Source: Bacillota bacterium
GTDB lineage: Bacteria; Bacillota; Clostridia; Lachnospirales; Anaerotignaceae
Assembly (NCBI GenBank): GCA_023413275.1
Contig: JAEZPX010000018.1
Coordinates: forward strand, 1 to 8,559
DNA length: 8,559 nt
Reading direction: 5' to 3'
Shown piece after piece: positions 6,129 to 8,559 of this stretch. Position numbers and translations under genes: made by a program. Under the pieces are notes generated by a model, which was not told the origin of the DNA, ran no database searches, and was given only the letters and a program-made list of their open reading frames with translations. Each line of letters starts with the position of its first letter. Positions within the stretch are counted from its first letter, which is position 1.

Positions 6129-6222
6129 CATATAAGAAAATCAATAAGCTTTGGTTTGGAAGGGGCTCCTGCTTGAACTAAGGCTTGTTTTTATGCTCAA
6201 AAATGAAAGGAATGTGAGAAAA

Positions 6223-6423
6223 ATGCCAAGATTATTTATGTATGGAACAGAATTACAGGAGATGGAACAATTGATGATGCTTGTTCCTAGATTTTCGCCT
6301 AGGCAGAAAGGATTGATTGTGGTGGGAGAAACAACGGATGTACAAGTAGGAATTAAGAAGTGCCGTTCCTATGAAAAATGCAGCAAAGCTAATTGTGGAG
6401 GAGCCACTTCACCAATCTTATGA
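6223..6423 (+). CDS. Small protein of a conjugative-element accessory operon, unknown function
   Basis: A 66-residue protein starting MPRLFMYGTELQ. It has a helical, methionine-rich stretch (EMEQLMMLVPRF), a GLIVVGETTDVQVGI strand region and a C-terminus with Cys at 46, 53 and 58 (CRSYEKCSKANCGG). Three cysteines in a short tail could bind a metal, but no standard zinc motif is complete. ATG 6223 is preferred to the TTG at 6151 because the added 24 residues look non-native. AAAGG (6206-6210) lies about 12 bases upstream, which is long. The stop overlaps the next start as ATGA (6420-6423), so the pair is translationally coupled. It resembles small genes of Clostridial conjugative elements, but I cannot name a family. 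Confidence 0.6.
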   Translation: MPRLFMYGTELQEMEQLMMLVPRFSPRQKGLIVVGETTDVQVGIKKCRSYEKCSKANCGGATSPIL

Positions 6424-6917
6424 ACTGCATGCTGGGAATGGGCAGGGTAACTTACAGAGAAATGATTATTGAATGCTTTTCTGAAATCAGCAATTTCTAT
6501 TTTAGGAAAAGGCTTTCAGATTTAGTTGCAAGTTCTCCGGACGGCTGGTTTATCAGTGAAGCCCATGAGATAAGATTTGAAAATATTTGCGAAATACTAA
6601 GAATTCATAAAAAAGACAGAAATCCACGTTATCTTGCCACTCTCTTTCTGCTGACTGCAGATTGTAGGTTATGCAATCTTGCAAAAGAGCATATATATTC
6701 CAATCGTTTTGAATTTAAGCACATTCGTCTCAGTGGAATGACCACCAACAGCTATGCCCTGTATCTGGTGGCAAAAACCATCTATACCGGAAAAGAATAC
6801 ATAAAGCTGAATGAAATAGCAGATAAGTACTTGATTGATCATCAAACTTTTATGGCGATAATTCATGCAATTCTCATTGTAAAATATGGCGGTGAAATTT
6901 TGAGTTTTAAAATGTAA
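6420..6917 (+). CDS. DUF6075-like protein of a Clostridial mobile element
   Basis: A 165-residue, mainly helical soluble protein. Residues 36-84 follow a layout I remember for DUF6075 proteins: ASSPDGWFISE, then FENICEILRIHKKDRNPRYLATLFLLTAD. The C-terminal third (125-162) is helical and may form a small winged or helix-turn-helix-like fold, but that is not clear from sequence. These proteins occur in integrative conjugative elements of Clostridia and have no assigned reaction. The ATG at 6420 overlaps the preceding stop (ATGA). GGAGGAG at 6398-6404 is rather far upstream, so ATG 6429 or 6438 could be used. The gene ends 34 bases before the convergent regulator gene, with no obvious terminator between them. 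Confidence 0.65.
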   Translation: MNCMLGMGRVTYREMIIECFSEISNFYFRKRLSDLVASSPDGWFISEAHEIRFENICEILRIHKKDRNPRYLATLFLLTADCRLCNLAKEHIYSNRFEFKHIRLSGMTTNSYALYLVAKTIYTGKEYIKLNEIADKYLIDHQTFMAIIHAILIVKYGGEILSFKM

Positions 6918-6951
6918 TGAAAGCCTGATTTTACACTATGATGAACTTAAT

Positions 6952-7191
6952 TTATTTTGTATAGGTTATCAAATCGGAAATCTGGCAATCCAAAACAAAG
7001 CAGATGCGAGTAAGAACATCTATATCCATTCTTTCAATATTTCCGTTGTACCACTTATCGGCTACCTCAAAACGAATATTAGCTAGTTTAGCAAGCTTGC
7101 TTCTGGTCAATTCTTTGCTGTCCATGACTTCTTTTACGTGAAAACTGATTTTTCCGTAATCTTTTATTTCAAAAATTGAGTTATTGTTCAT
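6952..7191 (-). CDS. Small XRE/Cro-CI-type helix-turn-helix regulator
   Basis: A 79-residue DNA-binding protein on the minus strand. Residues 13-75 make a Cro/CI fold: VKEVMDSKELTRSKLAKLAN (helices 1-2), VADKWYNGNI (recognition part and turn), then DIDVLTRICFVLDCQISDLI, the classic last helices with 'L-x-x-I-C-x-x-L-x-C'. There is no partner or sensor domain, so it probably acts as a simple dimeric repressor. The start is ATG 7191 because AGAGGTG (complement of 7198-7204) lies 6 bases before it; GTG 7200 would overlap that site. It is divergent from the SLOG gene, and the palindromes between them are likely operators for itself and that gene. Confidence 0.85.
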   Translation of the reverse strand: MNNNSIFEIKDYGKISFHVKEVMDSKELTRSKLAKLANIRFEVADKWYNGNIERMDIDVLTRICFVLDCQISDLITYTK

Positions 7192-7212
7192 ATTCGTCAC
7201 CTCTTTACAGCT

Positions 7213-7241
7213 ATTCTATATGTAGTATTACATATTGACTA
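7213..7241 (-). promoter_or_regulatory. Possible promoter of the XRE regulator
   Basis: On the minus strand, TAGTCA (complement of 7236-7241) and TAGAAT (complement of 7213-7218) are spaced 17 bases apart, matching the -35 box in 4 of 6 and the -10 box in 5 of 6 positions. The predicted start falls very close to the ribosome binding site, so the leader would be unusually short. It overlaps the rightward -35 box, which would let one bound repressor affect both directions. Confidence 0.4.
7218..7235. promoter_or_regulatory. Inverted repeat beside the -35 box, possible operator
   Basis: ATATGTA-GTAT-TACATAT is a perfect 7-bp inverted repeat that ends at the first base of the rightward -35 box (7235). 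It shares the GTAT core and AT-rich flavour of the larger palindrome at 7257-7274 and could be a second site for the divergent XRE regulator. Confidence 0.5.
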
Positions 7242-7263
7242 TATACATATAAATAGATACTAT
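7235..7263 (+). promoter_or_regulatory. Promoter of the SLOG/DUF1273 gene
   Basis: TTGACT (7235-7240) and TACTAT (7258-7263) with a 17-base spacer give a near-consensus housekeeping promoter, 5 of 6 matches in each box. Transcription would begin around 7270, leaving a short leader with AAGGAGG (7278-7284) before ATG 7294. The -10 box lies inside an 18-bp palindrome, so repression by a protein bound there is expected. Confidence 0.75.
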
Positions 7264-7274
7264 ATATATAGTAT
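7257..7274. promoter_or_regulatory. 18-bp perfect palindrome over the -10 box, likely operator
   Basis: ATACTATATATATAGTAT reads the same on both strands and covers the -10 box and start region of the SLOG gene promoter. Its size and place suit a dimeric Cro/CI-type repressor, and the divergent XRE gene is the obvious candidate. AT-rich repeats can be palindromic by chance; the non-alternating ATAC/GTAT ends make chance less likely. Confidence 0.6.
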
Positions 7275-7293
7275 TAAAAGGAGGAGTAAAACT

Positions 7294-7800
7294 ATGCAGA
7301 AAAAAGAAAACGCTTTATGTTTTAGCGGTCACAGAAGTGAAAGGCTTCCAAAAAGTAAAGAAAACCTTGAAAATTTGAAATTAAAAATAGGGGAGGAAGT
7401 CGACAGAGCGATTAAAAATGGAACAGACACCTTTTACTTCGGAGCGTGCTATGGATTCGATTTACTGTGTGCAGAAATTGTGCTCATGCGAAAACGAGTA
7501 GTACATATTGCAGAGCCAAAAGTAATAAAGCTCATTGCCGTAGTTCCCTACGAAGAACAGCCAAAAAATTGGAACGAAGTGAACCGAGAAATCTATTTCA
7601 CAACCCTCGCTCAGTGTGATGAGGTCATTACCCTAAATGCAAAATATCATCAAGGTTGTTTTCACCATAGAAACCGATATATGGTGGACAATAGCAGTAA
7701 AATGATATGCTACTATGATGGTAGTAAAGGAGGGACAGCATACACAGTAAAATATGCAGAGAAAAACAAAGTGCAAATAATAAACCTATACGAATCCTAA
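7294..7800 (+). CDS. SLOG-family protein (DUF1273-type)
   Basis: A 168-residue soluble Rossmann-like protein. It has the family features in order: CFSGHRSERLP (9-19), which forms the nucleotide-binding start, FYFGACYGFDLLCAEIVL (47-64), LIAVVPYEEQPKNW (80-93), CDEVITL (108-114) and RNRYMVDNSSKMICYYDGSKGGTAYTVKYA (126-155). SLOG proteins are thought to bind nucleotides or nucleotide-derived ligands; YpsA of Bacillus belongs to the same group, and conjugative elements often carry short versions. No effector domain is fused, so it could be a ligand-handling or sensing protein. Its promoter is overlapped by a palindrome beside the XRE gene, so expression is probably repressed until released. An intrinsic terminator follows the stop. 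Confidence 0.88.
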   Translation: MQKKENALCFSGHRSERLPKSKENLENLKLKIGEEVDRAIKNGTDTFYFGACYGFDLLCAEIVLMRKRVVHIAEPKVIKLIAVVPYEEQPKNWNEVNREIYFTTLAQCDEVITLNAKYHQGCFHHRNRYMVDNSSKMICYYDGSKGGTAYTVKYAEKNKVQIINLYES

Positions 7801-7807
7801 TAAATTC

Positions 7808-7831
7808 GAGTCACAAAGGTGACTCTTTTTT
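7808..7831 (+). terminator. Intrinsic terminator after the SLOG gene
   Basis: GAGTCAC (7808-7814), loop AAAG, and GTGACTC (7819-7825) form a 7-bp hairpin directly followed by six T. It begins 8 bases after the SLOG stop and lies before the antirestriction gene, so the two can be expressed separately or through read-through. Confidence 0.85.
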
Positions 7832-7858
7832 AATGCGAAAAACAGAATGGAGGAAAAA

Positions 7859-8559
7859 ATGAGAATAACAATCCAGAATCCTGAAAATGAAAGAAAGGAA
7901 AGCCTTTGGTTTCCTTGGAAAGCTGAAGATTTTGAAAAAGTCTGCCTCAACTTAGAGATTGTGCCAAGTATAGAACCCAACTGCACCATTGTAGCTGTAT
8001 CGGATGAAAGGCTATCAACTCTCATAAAAGATAAGATCTGCAATATTGATGAGCTGGACTACCTAATGAAACGATTGGACAGCTTTGATCGGGATGAGCT
8101 ACAAATCTTCTACGCTATGGCATATGCAGAAAAAGCAGAAACTACGGCAGACCTCATCAATATTACCTTTAACACCCACTGTTACAGCCTTGTTGCCGAT
8201 TTCAGCGACCTTGATGCAGTAGGCAAGAAAATGTACCTAACAGAACAAGGTGCGGTCAGCGAGAAAGAATTGCAAAGCTTTGACGGCAGGGTGTATTTTG
8301 AAAAACTGCTTGCTGAAAATACTAACTCAATGATTACGCCCTATGGAATTCTTTATCAAAATAAAAATCCCATACAGACAAATTATGACGGATTGTACTT
8401 TCCTCTGTATCATTGGCAAGATGAAATTGCGGAATTGGAAGTGGAAAAAGACGGTTATAGACAATTTCTCTACCTGCCTTGCACGCAAATGCAAATAGAA
8501 TATGTCTTGCTGAGATTGGATGCAAATTCACTGTCGGAATGCAGTCTAGACCTTACAAG
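7859..8559 (+). CDS. ardA: ArdA-type antirestriction protein, cut by window end
   Basis: An open frame of 233 residues runs off the right edge. The sequence matches my memory of long Clostridial antirestriction proteins. It has WFPW near the N-terminus, NIDELDYLMKRLDSFD, FYAMAYAEK and a central LINITFNTHCYSLV. VGKKMYLTEQ-like elements, TPYGILYQN and the domain ending YLPCTQMQIEYVLLRLDA follow. ArdA proteins are acidic DNA mimics that inhibit type I restriction enzymes, and they are carried by conjugative plasmids and elements to protect DNA on entry. This version is longer than classic ArdA (about 165 residues) and appears to begin with a separate region before a second ArdA-like part. The start is ATG 7859 with GGAGG (7849-7853) 5 bases before it. 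The C-terminus is outside the window. Confidence 0.78.
   Translation, partial: MRITIQNPENERKESLWFPWKAEDFEKVCLNLEIVPSIEPNCTIVAVSDERLSTLIKDKICNIDELDYLMKRLDSFDRDELQIFYAMAYAEKAETTADLINITFNTHCYSLVADFSDLDAVGKKMYLTEQGAVSEKELQSFDGRVYFEKLLAENTNSMITPYGILYQNKNPIQTNYDGLYFPLYHWQDEIAELEVEKDGYRQFLYLPCTQMQIEYVLLRLDANSLSECSLDLT

Noticed and set aside
6669..6866. Minus-strand open frame inside the DUF6075-like gene
   Set aside because: Antisense shadow with no family features.
7786..8043. Minus-strand open frame crossing the terminator and the ArdA start
   Set aside because: It runs through a terminator hairpin and opposite a better-supported gene.
8334..8531. Minus-strand open frame inside the ArdA gene
   Set aside because: The plus-strand antirestriction frame continues without a stop across this stretch.
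1..8559. CRISPR array, tRNA or rRNA genes
   Set aside because: No regularly spaced repeats of CRISPR type and no recognisable tRNA or rRNA sequence were seen by eye.

Overview
The window is AT-rich low-GC Firmicutes DNA, most likely from a gut Clostridia/Lachnospiraceae-type bacterium. Strong GGAGG-type ribosome binding sites, TTG starts, a Clostridia-type lipoprotein and accessory genes typical of Clostridial integrative conjugative elements all point that way. No rRNA, tRNA, CRISPR array, complete insertion sequence or phage structural gene was seen. Every gene reads rightward except one small regulator (6952-7191).

Left part (1-3737) looks like a defence-island or accessory region. It holds the tail of an unidentified gene, then a DUF4868/KwaB-like protein (Kiwa anti-phage family). 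Next is a lone gene with an Rx4H HEPN-type motif, then a two-gene operon of a small unknown protein and a SEC-C zinc-motif protein. The HEPN-like gene lies between two same-orientation copies of a ~55-60 bp repeat (1217-1276 and 2292-2345). This suggests it was inserted or exchanged as a ~1.1 kb cassette.

Middle part (3820-6007) holds three separately spaced genes: a two-helix membrane protein with a zinc ribbon, a metallo-beta-lactamase-fold hydrolase and a secreted lipoprotein. The segment closes with a strong intrinsic terminator (stem 6081-6123).

Right part (6223-8559) resembles the accessory region of a Tn1549-like or related Clostridial conjugative element. It holds a small unknown protein coupled by ATGA overlap to a DUF6075-like protein, then a convergent XRE regulator that is divergent from a SLOG/DUF1273 protein, and then an ArdA-type antirestriction gene cut by the window end. 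The XRE/SLOG intergenic region carries a good promoter overlapped by an 18-bp perfect palindrome, suggesting an autoregulated divergent control region.

Taken together, putative anti-phage genes (KwaB-like, HEPN-like, possibly SEC-C) lie near mobile-element genes, including one that protects incoming DNA from host restriction. The best candidates for something undescribed are the KwaB-like pair with an unseen partner, the repeat-flanked HEPN gene and the 98-aa/SEC-C operon. All functions here are inferred by reading motifs; no homology search was run.
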